Positions 7,921-13,946 of a stretch of DNA of 29,574 nucleotides are shown here, piece by piece. The notes under the pieces were generated by a model. The model made no database searches. It was not told the origin of the DNA and was given only the letters and a program-made list of their open reading frames with translations. Within the stretch, counting starts at the first letter, position 1, and every line of letters begins with the position of its first letter. A program made the translations under genes and the position numbers. This DNA comes from an uncultured Collinsella sp. Lineage in GTDB: Bacteria > Actinomycetota > Coriobacteriia > Coriobacteriales > Coriobacteriaceae. The stretch is taken from the NCBI GenBank assembly GCA_900540095.1, contig UQEO01000013.1, positions 1 through 29,574 of the forward strand. The letters are read 5' to 3'.

Positions 7921-7958
7921 TGAGCTCATGCCTCCCAAAAAGGGGAGGCGAGAGCTCA
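7921..7958 (+). terminator. Terminator- or attenuator-like hairpin between rplW and rplB
   Basis: TGAGCTC (7921-7927) pairs with GAGCTCA (7952-7958) and GCCTCCC (7930-7936) with GGGAGGC (7943-7949), with a 2x2 internal loop and an A-rich loop. It is followed by AAGGTTTTGG, a short T-run set a few bases from the stem. It lies 18 nt after the rplW stop and just before the second 26-bp promoter-like element, so partial termination followed by re-initiation is plausible. Confidence 0.55.
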
Positions 7959-7965
7959 AGGTTTT

Positions 7966-8003
7966 GGGCGTATAAAATGGACACGCCCGGAACCGTGTAT
8001 ACG
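7966..8003 (+). promoter_or_regulatory. Promoter-like element of rplB (copy 2 of the 26-bp repeat) with a small hairpin
   Basis: Positions 7977-8002 repeat 6112-6137 with three differences, including ACGCCCG and CCGTGTATAC. A hairpin GGGCGT / ACGCCC (7966-7971 / 7983-7988) overlaps its left half and holds TATAAA in its loop region. The remainder of the gap to rplB (8004-8082) shows no gene; GAAAGGGA serves as the ribosome binding site. It probably marks a second transcription start inside the operon. Confidence 0.5.
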
Positions 8004-8082
8004 TCCGGTGTCATCGCACCCGAGGCAGAACCTCGAATCCCTGTCTGCGATGGCTAACGGATTCCTATTGAAAGGGATTGTA

Positions 8083-8913
8083 ATGGCTGTAAAGCACCTT
8101 AAGCCGACCTCCGCTGGTAGGCGTTGGCAGACGATCTCCGACTTCTCCGAGATCACCTGCACCAAGCCCGAGAAGTCTCTTCTCGAGCCCCTGCCCAAGA
8201 AGGCCGGTCGTAACAACAACGGCCGCATCACCACCCGCCACCAGGGCGGCGGCGTGAAGCGTCGTTACCGCGTGATCGACTTCAAGCGCAACAAGGACGG
8301 CGTGCCCGCCAAGGTTGCCACGATCGAGTACGATCCGAACCGTTCCGCTCGCATCGCTCTGCTGCACTACGCTGACGGTGAGAAGCGCTACATCCTGGCC
8401 CCCAAGGGCCTCGAGGTCGGTCAGACCATCATGTCCGGTTCTGACGCCGACATCAAGCCGGGCAACGCTCTGCCCCTCGCCGACATCCCCGTCGGTACGC
8501 TCATCCACGCCGTCGAGTTCCAGCCGGGCAAGGGCGCTGCTATCGCCCGTTCCGCCGGTAACTCCTGCCAGCTGATGGGTAAGGAGGGCAAGTACGCTAT
8601 CGTCCGTATGCCTTCCTCCGAGATGCGCCGCATCCTCGTTACCTGCCGCGCCACCGTCGGTGAGGTCGGCAACGCCGATCACTCCAACATCGTCATCGGC
8701 AAGGCCGGCCGTAAGCGTCACATGAACGTGCGCCCGACCGTCCGCGGTACCGTCATGAACCCTGTCGACCACCCGCACGGCGGTGGCGAGGGCAAGAACC
8801 ACACCTCTGGTCGTCCCTCCGTTACCCCCTGGGGTAAGCCGACGAAGGGCCTTCGTACGCGCAAGAAGAAGAAGGTCTCGAACCAGCACATCATTCGTCG
8901 CCGTAAGAAGTAA
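8083..8913 (+). CDS. rplB: 50S ribosomal protein L2
   Basis: A 276-residue L2, needed for subunit joining and peptidyl transferase activity. It shows GRITTRHQGGGVKRRYRVIDFKR-type N-terminal rRNA-binding residues (quoted in part: RHQGGGVKRRYR), the middle SH3-like and OB-like domains, and the C-terminal VDHPHGGGEGKNH, which holds the conserved histidine near the catalytic centre. The start at 8083 (MAVKHLKPTS) has GAAAGGGA nine bases upstream; a longer in-frame reading from 8008 would add 25 residues not seen in L2 proteins. Confidence 0.97.
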   Translation: MAVKHLKPTSAGRRWQTISDFSEITCTKPEKSLLEPLPKKAGRNNNGRITTRHQGGGVKRRYRVIDFKRNKDGVPAKVATIEYDPNRSARIALLHYADGEKRYILAPKGLEVGQTIMSGSDADIKPGNALPLADIPVGTLIHAVEFQPGKGAAIARSAGNSCQLMGKEGKYAIVRMPSSEMRRILVTCRATVGEVGNADHSNIVIGKAGRKRHMNVRPTVRGTVMNPVDHPHGGGEGKNHTSGRPSVTPWGKPTKGLRTRKKKKVSNQHIIRRRKK

Positions 8914-8945
8914 TTTCGGATACCGAGTTTTAGGAGAAAGCACTT

Positions 8946-9206
8946 ATGAGCAGAAGTCTCAAAAAGGGCCCGTTCGTGGAGACTCGCCTTCTCTCGCGTA
9001 TCACCGCGATGAACGAGGCTGGCAAGAAGGACGTCGTGAAGACCTGGTCCCGCGCGTCCACCATCTTCCCCGAGATGGTTGGTCACACCATCGCCGTCCA
9101 CGACGGCCGCAAGCATGTGCCCGTGTATGTTACCGAGTCCATGGTTGGTCACAAGCTCGGCGAGTTCGCGCCGACTCGTACGTTCCGTGGCCACAAGGCC
9201 AAATAG
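8946..9206 (+). CDS. rpsS: 30S ribosomal protein S19
   Basis: An 86-residue S19, part of the 30S head that contacts S13 and the A-site tRNA. It begins MSRSLKKGPFVE and has RASTIFPEMVGHTIAVHDGR and the C-terminal KLGEFAPTRTFRGHK, all typical. TAGGAGAAAG precedes the ATG. It lies 32 nt after rplB and 14 nt before rplV. Confidence 0.97.
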   Translation: MSRSLKKGPFVETRLLSRITAMNEAGKKDVVKTWSRASTIFPEMVGHTIAVHDGRKHVPVYVTESMVGHKLGEFAPTRTFRGHKAK

Positions 9207-9220
9207 GGGGTTAACCGTAA

Positions 9221-9592
9221 ATGGCAACTAAGTCTATTGAAACTGAGGCCACCGAGGTTCGCGCCGTCGCTAAGTACGTGCGTGTTTCCCCCAGCAAGGC
9301 CCGCCTGGTGGTCGATCTGATCCGCCGCAAGCCTGTCGCTCAGGCCTTCGACATCCTCCACTTCTGCGACCGCGCCGTCGCCGTGGATGTCGAGAAGGTT
9401 CTCCGTTCCGCCGTTGCGAACGCCGAGAACAACAACGGTCTGCGTGCCGACAACCTGGTTGTCGCCGCTGCCTATGTTGACGAGGGTCCGACGCTTAAGC
9501 GCATCCGTCCCCGCGCCAAGGGTTCCGCTTCTCGCATTCTGAAGCGTACTTCCCACATCACCGTCGTCGTTGCTCCTCGAAAGGAGGCGTAA
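9221..9592 (+). CDS. rplV: 50S ribosomal protein L22
   Basis: A 123-residue L22, whose beta-hairpin forms part of the exit tunnel. Family features are YVRVSPSKARLVVDLIRRK, the central SAVANAENN, and the hairpin with GPTLKRIRPRAKGSASRI. The first dozen residues are an acidic extension compared with E. coli L22. Its last codons contain AAAGGAGG, which serves as the ribosome binding site of rpsC. Confidence 0.97.
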   Translation: MATKSIETEATEVRAVAKYVRVSPSKARLVVDLIRRKPVAQAFDILHFCDRAVAVDVEKVLRSAVANAENNNGLRADNLVVAAAYVDEGPTLKRIRPRAKGSASRILKRTSHITVVVAPRKEA

Positions 9593-9598
9593 AGCTGT

Positions 9599-10309
9599 AT
9601 GGGTCAGAAAGTCTACCCCACCGGCTTCCGTCTTGGCATTACCGAGAACTGGCGCTCCCGCTGGTTCGCAGAGAAGGATTACGCTAAGACCCTCGGTAAC
9701 GATCTCGAGATCCGCAAGTACCTCGAGAAGCGTCTTTCCCGCGCAGCTGTCTCCCGCGTCGAGATCGAGCGCGCTGGCGACAAGGTGAAGGTCATCATCC
9801 TCACCGCTCGCCCCGGCGTTGTCATCGGTAAGAAGGGTGCCGAGATCGATACCCTCCGCACCGAGCTCGAGAAGGTCGCTGGCGTCTCCAAGGGCCAGCT
9901 CTCCGTCGACGTTGTCGAGATCAAGCGCCCCGAGCTCGACGCCAACCTCGTTGCTCAGTCTATCGCCGAGCAGCTCGAGGGCCGCGTTGCCTTCCGTCGC
10001 GCTATGCGCAAGGCTGTCCAGTCCGCCCGCAAGGCCGGCGCTAAGGGCATCCGTATCCAGTGCTCCGGTCGTCTCGGCGGCGCCGAGATGGGCCGTCGTG
10101 AGTGGTACCGCGAGGGTCGCGTGCCTCTGCACACCCTCCGTGCCAAGATCGACTACGGCACGGCTGTCGCCAGCACCACCATGGGCGCTTGCGGCGTGAA
10201 GGTCTGGATCTACCTGGGCGAGAAGCTCCCGGGCCAGCCTGTTCCCAACCCTGCACTCGAGGGCTCTTCCCGTCCTCGTCGTCGTAACTCCGAGAGGAGG
10301 GGTCAGTAG
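9599..10309 (+). CDS. rpsC: 30S ribosomal protein S3
   Basis: A 236-residue S3, part of the mRNA entry site and the ribosomal helicase. It begins MGQKVYPTGFRLGI, has the KH domain with its GxxG loop in VVIGKKGAEIDTLR, and the C-terminal domain with GGAEMGRREWYREGRVPLHT. The tail is basic (SRPRRRNSERRGQ). The last base of its TAG stop is the first base of the GTG start of rplP. Confidence 0.97.
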   Translation: MGQKVYPTGFRLGITENWRSRWFAEKDYAKTLGNDLEIRKYLEKRLSRAAVSRVEIERAGDKVKVIILTARPGVVIGKKGAEIDTLRTELEKVAGVSKGQLSVDVVEIKRPELDANLVAQSIAEQLEGRVAFRRAMRKAVQSARKAGAKGIRIQCSGRLGGAEMGRREWYREGRVPLHTLRAKIDYGTAVASTTMGACGVKVWIYLGEKLPGQPVPNPALEGSSRPRRRNSERRGQ

Positions 10310-10812
10310 TGCTTGCCCCTAAGCGTATTCTTCACCGCAAGGTGCAGCGTGGCTCCATGAAGGGCCAGGCCAAGGGTAATACCGAGCTGCATTTCGGCGA
10401 GTTTGGTATCCAGGCTCTCGAGGCCCATTGGATCACCAACCGTCAGATCGAGGCCGCTCGTATTGCCATGACCCGCTACATGAAGCGTGGCGGTCGTGTC
10501 TACATCACGATCTTCCCCGATAAGCCCATCACCAAGAAGCCTGCCGAGACTCGCATGGGTTCTGGTAAGGGTAACCCCGAGGAGTGGGTGGCCGTCGTCA
10601 AGCCCGGCCGCATCATGTTCGAGGTCAAGGGCGTGCCCGAGGAGGTCGCTCGCGAGGCTCTGCGTCTTGCACAGCACAAGCTTCCCATCAAGACCAAGAT
10701 TGTTGCTGCTAAGAACGCTGAGCAGCGCATCGAGAAGGAGATGGCTGAGGAGGCCGCTCTCGAGGCCAAGTGGGCTGCTGAGGACGCCGCCGCCGCCAAG
10801 GAGGAGAACTAA
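10309..10812 (+). CDS. rplP: 50S ribosomal protein L16, with a C-terminal extension
   Basis: A 167-residue L16, which stabilises the A-site tRNA on the large subunit. The core (LAPKRILHRKVQRGSMKG, FGIQALEAHWITNRQIEAAR, KPAETRMGSGKGNPEEWVA) is typical. E. coli L16 has 136 residues; here about 30 further residues form an Ala/Glu-rich predicted helix (KNAEQRIEKEMAEEAALEAK onward). The start is GTG, overlapping the rpsC stop by one base, with GAGGAGGGG inside rpsC as the ribosome binding site. The stop overlaps the rpmC start by one base. Confidence 0.96.
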   Translation: MLAPKRILHRKVQRGSMKGQAKGNTELHFGEFGIQALEAHWITNRQIEAARIAMTRYMKRGGRVYITIFPDKPITKKPAETRMGSGKGNPEEWVAVVKPGRIMFEVKGVPEEVAREALRLAQHKLPIKTKIVAAKNAEQRIEKEMAEEAALEAKWAAEDAAAAKEEN

Positions 10813-11027
10813 TGAAGCCCGCAGAGATTCGTGAGCTCTCGGACGCTCAGCTCGTTGAGAAGCTGAAGGAAATGCGCGCCGAGCTCTTTAACCTTCGTTT
10901 CCAGATGGCCACCAGCCAGCTGGACAACACCGCTCGCGTCAACACCGTGAAGAAGGACATCGCTCGCGTCCTCACGGAGCAGCGCGCCCGCGAGATCGCA
11001 GCGGAGAAGTCCGCTGTCGCCGAGTAG
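10812..11027 (+). CDS. rpmC: 50S ribosomal protein L29
   Basis: A 71-residue L29, a small helical protein at the exit tunnel next to L23. It shows the family pattern MKPAEIRELSDAQLVEKLKE and LFNLRFQMATSQLDNTARV. The ATG shares its first base with the rplP stop codon, and AAGGAGGAG lies within rplP. Sixteen bases separate it from rpsQ. Confidence 0.97.
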   Translation: MKPAEIRELSDAQLVEKLKEMRAELFNLRFQMATSQLDNTARVNTVKKDIARVLTEQRAREIAAEKSAVAE

Positions 11028-11043
11028 GACCTAAGGAGAGAAC

Positions 11044-11304
11044 ATGACTGATTCGCGTAACTCGCGTAAGGTCCGTACGGGTGTCGTTACCTCCGTCTCC
11101 GGTGCCAAGACCATTGTTGTCACCATCACCGAGCGCAAGCGTCACCCCAAGTACGGCAAGATGATGACCAGCTCCAAGAAGCTGCACGCTCACGACGAGG
11201 AGTGCACGGCTGGCGTGGGCGATACCGTCCGCGTTATGGAGACCCGTCCTATGTCCAAGATGAAGCGTTGGCGCCTCATCGAGGTCGTCGAGCGCGCTAA
11301 ATAA
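11044..11304 (+). CDS. rpsQ: 30S ribosomal protein S17
   Basis: An 86-residue S17, a primary 16S rRNA binding protein with an OB fold. It has RKVRTGVVTSVSGAKTIVV, the segment RHPKYGKMMTSSKKLHAHDE, and the terminal MSKMKRWRLIEVVERAK. CTAAGGAGAG precedes the ATG. A 118-nt structured gap follows before rplN. Confidence 0.97.
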   Translation: MTDSRNSRKVRTGVVTSVSGAKTIVVTITERKRHPKYGKMMTSSKKLHAHDEECTAGVGDTVRVMETRPMSKMKRWRLIEVVERAK

Positions 11305-11331
11305 GCAGTCGCTCTTACGACTTGTACGTTT

Positions 11332-11397
11332 CCGAAGATGTGCGTATGCCTGGCTTGCATACCACAGGCCGTATAAAGGCTGCGCACCTCTCTTCGG
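11332..11397 (+). ncRNA. Branched RNA leader structure between rpsQ and rplN
   Basis: CCGAAG (11332-11337) can pair with CTTCGG (11392-11397), and GTGCG (11340-11344) with CGCAC (11383-11387). Between them a hairpin GTATGC / GCATAC (11344-11349 / 11357-11362) forms. The structure ends just before the rplN ribosome binding site (CGGAGG, about 11405). It is a candidate cis-regulatory mRNA element controlling rplN-rplX translation. CGTATAAA at 11370-11377 inside it resembles a -10 box, but no -35 is visible. Confidence 0.5.
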
Positions 11398-11422
11398 TTC
11401 TTAGTTCGGAGGAACATCTACC

Positions 11423-11791
11423 ATGATTCAGATGCAAACCATGCTGAACGTCGCCGACAACTCCGGCGCTCGCAAGATTCGCTGCATCAAGGTGCTTGGC
11501 GGTTCCAAGCGTCGTTATGCAGGCATCGGCGATGTGTTCATCGGTGCTGTCCAGGAGGCTACCCCTGGCGCCAACGTCAAGAAGAAGGACGTTGTCCGTT
11601 GCGTCGTCGTTCGCACCGTTAAGGAGATCCGCCGCAAGGATGGCTCCTACATTCGCTTTGATGAGAACGCTTGCGTTGTCATCAACAACGATGGTTCGCC
11701 CGTCGGCACCCGTATCTTCGGGCCCGTCGCTCGCGAGCTTCGTGACAAGAAGTACATGAAGATCGTCTCGCTCGCTCCCGAGACCCTGTAG
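11423..11791 (+). CDS. rplN: 50S ribosomal protein L14
   Basis: A 122-residue L14, which forms an intersubunit bridge with 16S rRNA. It begins MIQMQTMLNVADNSGARKI, contains GIGDVFIGAVQEATPGANVK and the family-typical GSPVGTRIFGPVARELR. CGGAGGAAC precedes the ATG. It is separated from rplX by 13 nt. Confidence 0.97.
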   Translation: MIQMQTMLNVADNSGARKIRCIKVLGGSKRRYAGIGDVFIGAVQEATPGANVKKKDVVRCVVVRTVKEIRRKDGSYIRFDENACVVINNDGSPVGTRIFGPVARELRDKKYMKIVSLAPETL

Positions 11792-11804
11792 TTAGGGGAG
11801 ATAT

Positions 11805-12110
11805 ATGTATATCAAGAAGGGCGATAAGGTCCAGGTTCTCTCTGGCAAGGATCGCGGCAAGCAGGGCGTTATCCTGCGTGCTCTCCCCGCCGAGAACAAG
11901 GTCGTTGTCGAGGGCGTTTCGGTCGTCAAGAAGGCCGTCAAGCCCAACGCTGCCAACCAGCAGGGCGGCATCGTTTCGCAGGAGGCTCCCATCGATGCCT
12001 CCAACGTCAATCTCGTTTGCCCCGAGTGCGGTAAGGTTACCCGCGTCGGTCACGAGAAGGACGGTAAGAACAAGCTGCGCGTCTGCAAGAAGTGCGGCCA
12101 CAAGTTCTAA
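11805..12110 (+). CDS. rplX: 50S ribosomal protein L24, zinc-ribbon type
   Basis: A 101-residue L24, an assembly-initiating 23S rRNA binding protein. The N-terminal KOW motif (KKGDKVQVLSGKDRGKQGVI) is clear. The C-terminus holds two CxxC pairs (CPECGK and CKKCGH), consistent with a zinc-binding tail found in many Gram-positive L24 proteins. TAGGGGAG precedes the ATG. It is the last gene of the operon here: rplE, rpsN and the rest of the usual spc genes do not follow, and a terminator comes 26 nt after the stop. Confidence 0.97.
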   Translation: MYIKKGDKVQVLSGKDRGKQGVILRALPAENKVVVEGVSVVKKAVKPNAANQQGGIVSQEAPIDASNVNLVCPECGKVTRVGHEKDGKNKLRVCKKCGHKF

Positions 12111-12136
12111 GCTGCCCGCAACATCAAGTTGCTAGC

Positions 12137-12173
12137 AAAGGCCCGGATGCCCCACGGCACCCGGGCCTTTTTC
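12137..12173 (+). terminator. Rho-independent terminator after rplX
   Basis: AAAGGCCCGG (12137-12146) pairs with CCGGGCCTTT (12161-12170), extended inside by TGCC / GGCA, and is followed by a T-run (TTTTTC). It begins 27 nt after the rplX stop codon, so the ribosomal operon truly ends here. Confidence 0.92.
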
Positions 12174-12175
12174 TA

Positions 12176-12204
12176 TCCCCACTCATTGGGGATACTCATT
12201 GGGG
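12176..12204. repeat. ATTGGGG repeat units left of the IS element
   Basis: Two CTCATTGGGG units (from about 12182 and 12195) lie between the rplX terminator and the IS end; TCCCCA / TGGGGA at 12176-12192 form a small palindrome. They match the CTCATTGGGGACAG units on the other side of the IS (13558 onward). Confidence 0.65.
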
Positions 12205-12234
12205 GCTTATAGGACAAAATGTGTGTCTACTTTA

Positions 12235-12265
12235 GGGGCATCGGCGCAGGTCGATGCCCCTTTTT
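12235..12265 (+). terminator. Terminator inside the left end of the IS
   Basis: GGGGCATCG (12235-12243) pairs with CGATGCCCC (12252-12260), with an 8-nt loop and TTTTT after it. It lies between the outer left end and the internal end-like copy, upstream of the transposase, and would block read-through transcription from the flank into the transposase gene. Confidence 0.8.
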
Positions 12266-12301
12266 CAGCCGTTTAAATTCCGTGCCCGCTTTTAACCGCT
12301 C

Positions 12302-12318
12302 GGACAGAATGTGTGTCC
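12302..12318. repeat. Internal copy of the IS end sequence
   Basis: GGACAGAATGTGTGTCC resembles the terminal GGACAAAATGTGTGTCT (12212-12228), differing at two of 17 bases, in the same orientation and 90 bp inside it. It may be a second transposase-binding site or a former IS end left behind by an extension. Confidence 0.7.
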
Positions 12319-12389
12319 GGTTGCCTATCGTTCCCGCAGGTAGATAACCTTTTCCGGAACCGTTAAATACCCTTTCGGAAGAGGTGCCC

Positions 12390-13509
12390 ATGAAGGCCGT
12401 TTATTGCCCCTACTGCGGCGGTCGGACCAAGCGCAACGGCAGGACCTCATCGGGGTCCCAGCGGTGGAGGTGCACGGCCTGCGGCGCGTCGACGACGGTG
12501 AGGTACGACGACACGGCGGCAAGGCTCGAGGAGTTCCTCGGGTGGCTCCTATCCAAGGACTCCCAGGCGGCGATGCCGGGCGGCGGACGGTCCTTCAGGC
12601 GCAGGACGGCCGAGTTCTGGGAGGTCTGGCCGATGCCCGTCCCCGACGGCGAGCTGCACCGCGTGCTCCACGTCGACGGGATCTGGGTCGCGCGCGACCT
12701 CGTGGTGCTCATATGCTGCAGCGGCGAGCGGGTGGTCTCCTGGTACATGGCCAGGTCGGAGAACTCGAGGGCGTGGTCGTCCCTCATGGCGCCGATCCCG
12801 GCGCCCGAGGTGGTCGTCACCGACGGCGGGAGCGGGTTCGCCAAGGCCGTGCGCGAGACCTGGCCGCGCACCAGGGTCCAGAGGTGCACCTTCCACGCCT
12901 TCTCGCAGGTCAAGCGCTACACGACGACGCGGCCGAAGCTCCAGGCGGGGCGCGAGCTCTACCTCATCGCGCGCGACCTCATGGGCATCGAGACGCTGCA
13001 CCAGGCAGAGCTCTGGGTCGAGCGCTACCTCGACTGGTGCGGGTTCTGGGCCGACTTCCTGGAGGACAGGACCGTGGTGGACGGCAGGAGGGTCTACACC
13101 CACGAGAGGCTGAGGCGGGCGCGCTCGTCGCTGTCGTCGCTGGTGTCGGCGGGGACGCTGTTCACCTACCTCGACCCCGCCCTGGCCAAGGCCGGCCCGC
13201 TGCCGTCGACCAACAACATGATCGAGGGAGGGGTGAACTCGCAGCTGAGGGCCGTCCTGCGCAACCACCGGGGGCTGGACGTCGGTCAAGCGCGTGAAGG
13301 CGGTGTTCTGGTGGTGCCACGCGCACTCGGGGGACGCGAGGACGGCGCGCGAGAAGCTCGCCACGATGCCGACCGACGCGGACATCGACTTCCTGTTCAG
13401 CGTCTACTCCGCCTCGCCGTCACGCGAGGACGGAGGGCCGGAGTGGGGCGACAGGGCCGTGTGGGAGGACCTCCACCACAGGGACCCGTACCCGTTCTGG
13501 CTGGATTAA
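12390..13509 (+). pseudogene. IS1249-type transposase, disrupted by a 1-bp frameshift
   Basis: A DDE-type transposase with an N-terminal zinc finger (C6, C9, C28, C31: CPYC and CTAC), catalytic candidates D96 (HVDGIW), D145 (VTDGGSGF) and E279 (NNMIEGGVNS), and a C-terminal segment VKAVFWWCHAHS. The last 80 or so codons are in the +1 frame. Removing one G from the G5 run at 13270-13274 restores a continuous 372-residue protein (NHRGWTSVKRVKAVFWW). As it stands, translation from 12390 would run out of frame to 13610. The ATG at 12390 has GGAAGAGG five bases upstream. The shift could be a real mutation, a programmed frameshift or a sequencing error. All three catalytic residues lie before it. 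Confidence 0.85.
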
Positions 13510-13557
13510 TGGATGGAAACGGATGTTCTATCGGGACACACATTTTGTCCTATAAGC

Positions 13558-13667
13558 CTCATTGGGGACAGACTTACATGAGTGATTGTGCTCATTGGGG
13601 ACAGACTTAAATGAGTAGTCCCGGCAGTTGGGGACAGTCCCCATGTGTCGGCAGTTTGGGACGGTCC
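13558..13667. repeat. Cluster of TTGGGGACAG-type repeats right of the IS
   Basis: Two 26-bp units CTCATTGGGGACAGACTTA... at 13558-13583 and 13591-13616 differ at one base; each has CTCAT / ATGAG ends. Two further 18-bp units, GGCAGTTGGGGACAGTCC (13623-13640) and GGCAGTTTGGGACGGTCC (13650-13667), follow with a 27-bp period. The third unit holds the palindrome TGGGGACAGTCCCCA-like hairpin. Repeats of this general kind are found in many bacteria as REP-like elements; no associated transposase of that type is in the window. Confidence 0.75.
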
Positions 13668-13946
13668 ATTGATGCCTGATGCCCCTAGAGGGGAAGAGTA
13701 AGACAGCCTGCTCTGCCTTTTTGGGCTTTGGTGTTCCGCTTCTTTATTCTTTACAAGGATCCTCGCATGCGCATTATCGCGCATAGCATTGCGTGCTAAT
13801 GCGTATGACCGCGTAAAAATGTGCAAAATATGGCTAAATATTGACCGATAAACAAATAAACACGCAAATACAAGCAAATGCGCGCGCATTTGTGCGAATA
13901 TAAGGCTGTTGGAAATGAAGAACTTCCGATGACTCAGGAGGCACAT
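13668..13946 (+). promoter_or_regulatory. AT-rich upstream region of the oxidoreductase gene with an 18-bp palindrome
   Basis: This gene-free stretch changes from GC-rich to AT-rich near 13730. It contains many GCGCAT/GCAAAT-like words and a perfect palindrome CAAATGCGCGCGCATTTG (13875-13892) about 55 bp before the start codon. GCATT / AATGC (13789-13805 region) is a second, weaker inverted repeat. The palindrome is a likely operator, possibly for the DeoR-type regulator encoded in the same unit. No clear -35/-10 pair is called. Confidence 0.45.

Larger units (their letters stand above)
12205..13557 (+). mobile_element. IS1249-family (IS256-like) insertion sequence
   Basis: A 1.35-kb element bounded by perfect 23-bp inverted repeats (12205-12227 and 13535-13557, core GGACAAAATGTGTGTC). 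It carries one transposase gene, which is frameshifted. The outer seven bases (GCTTATA / TATAAGC) may be flanking DNA; if so the IS proper spans 12212-13550. A convincing target-site duplication was not found. A third copy of the end sequence, GGACAGAATGTGTGTCC, lies at 12302-12318. The element's arginine codons (many AGG) differ from those of neighbouring genes, consistent with foreign origin. It is inserted into a cluster of short repeats. Confidence 0.85.

Noticed and set aside
12205..13557. Target-site duplication of the IS
   Set aside because: The bases next to the ends (GCTTATA and TATAAGC) are inverted rather than direct copies, and no 8-9 bp direct repeat was found.
13558..13667. CRISPR-like spacing of the repeats right of the IS
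   Set aside because: Only two copies of each unit, with very short spacers and no cas genes.
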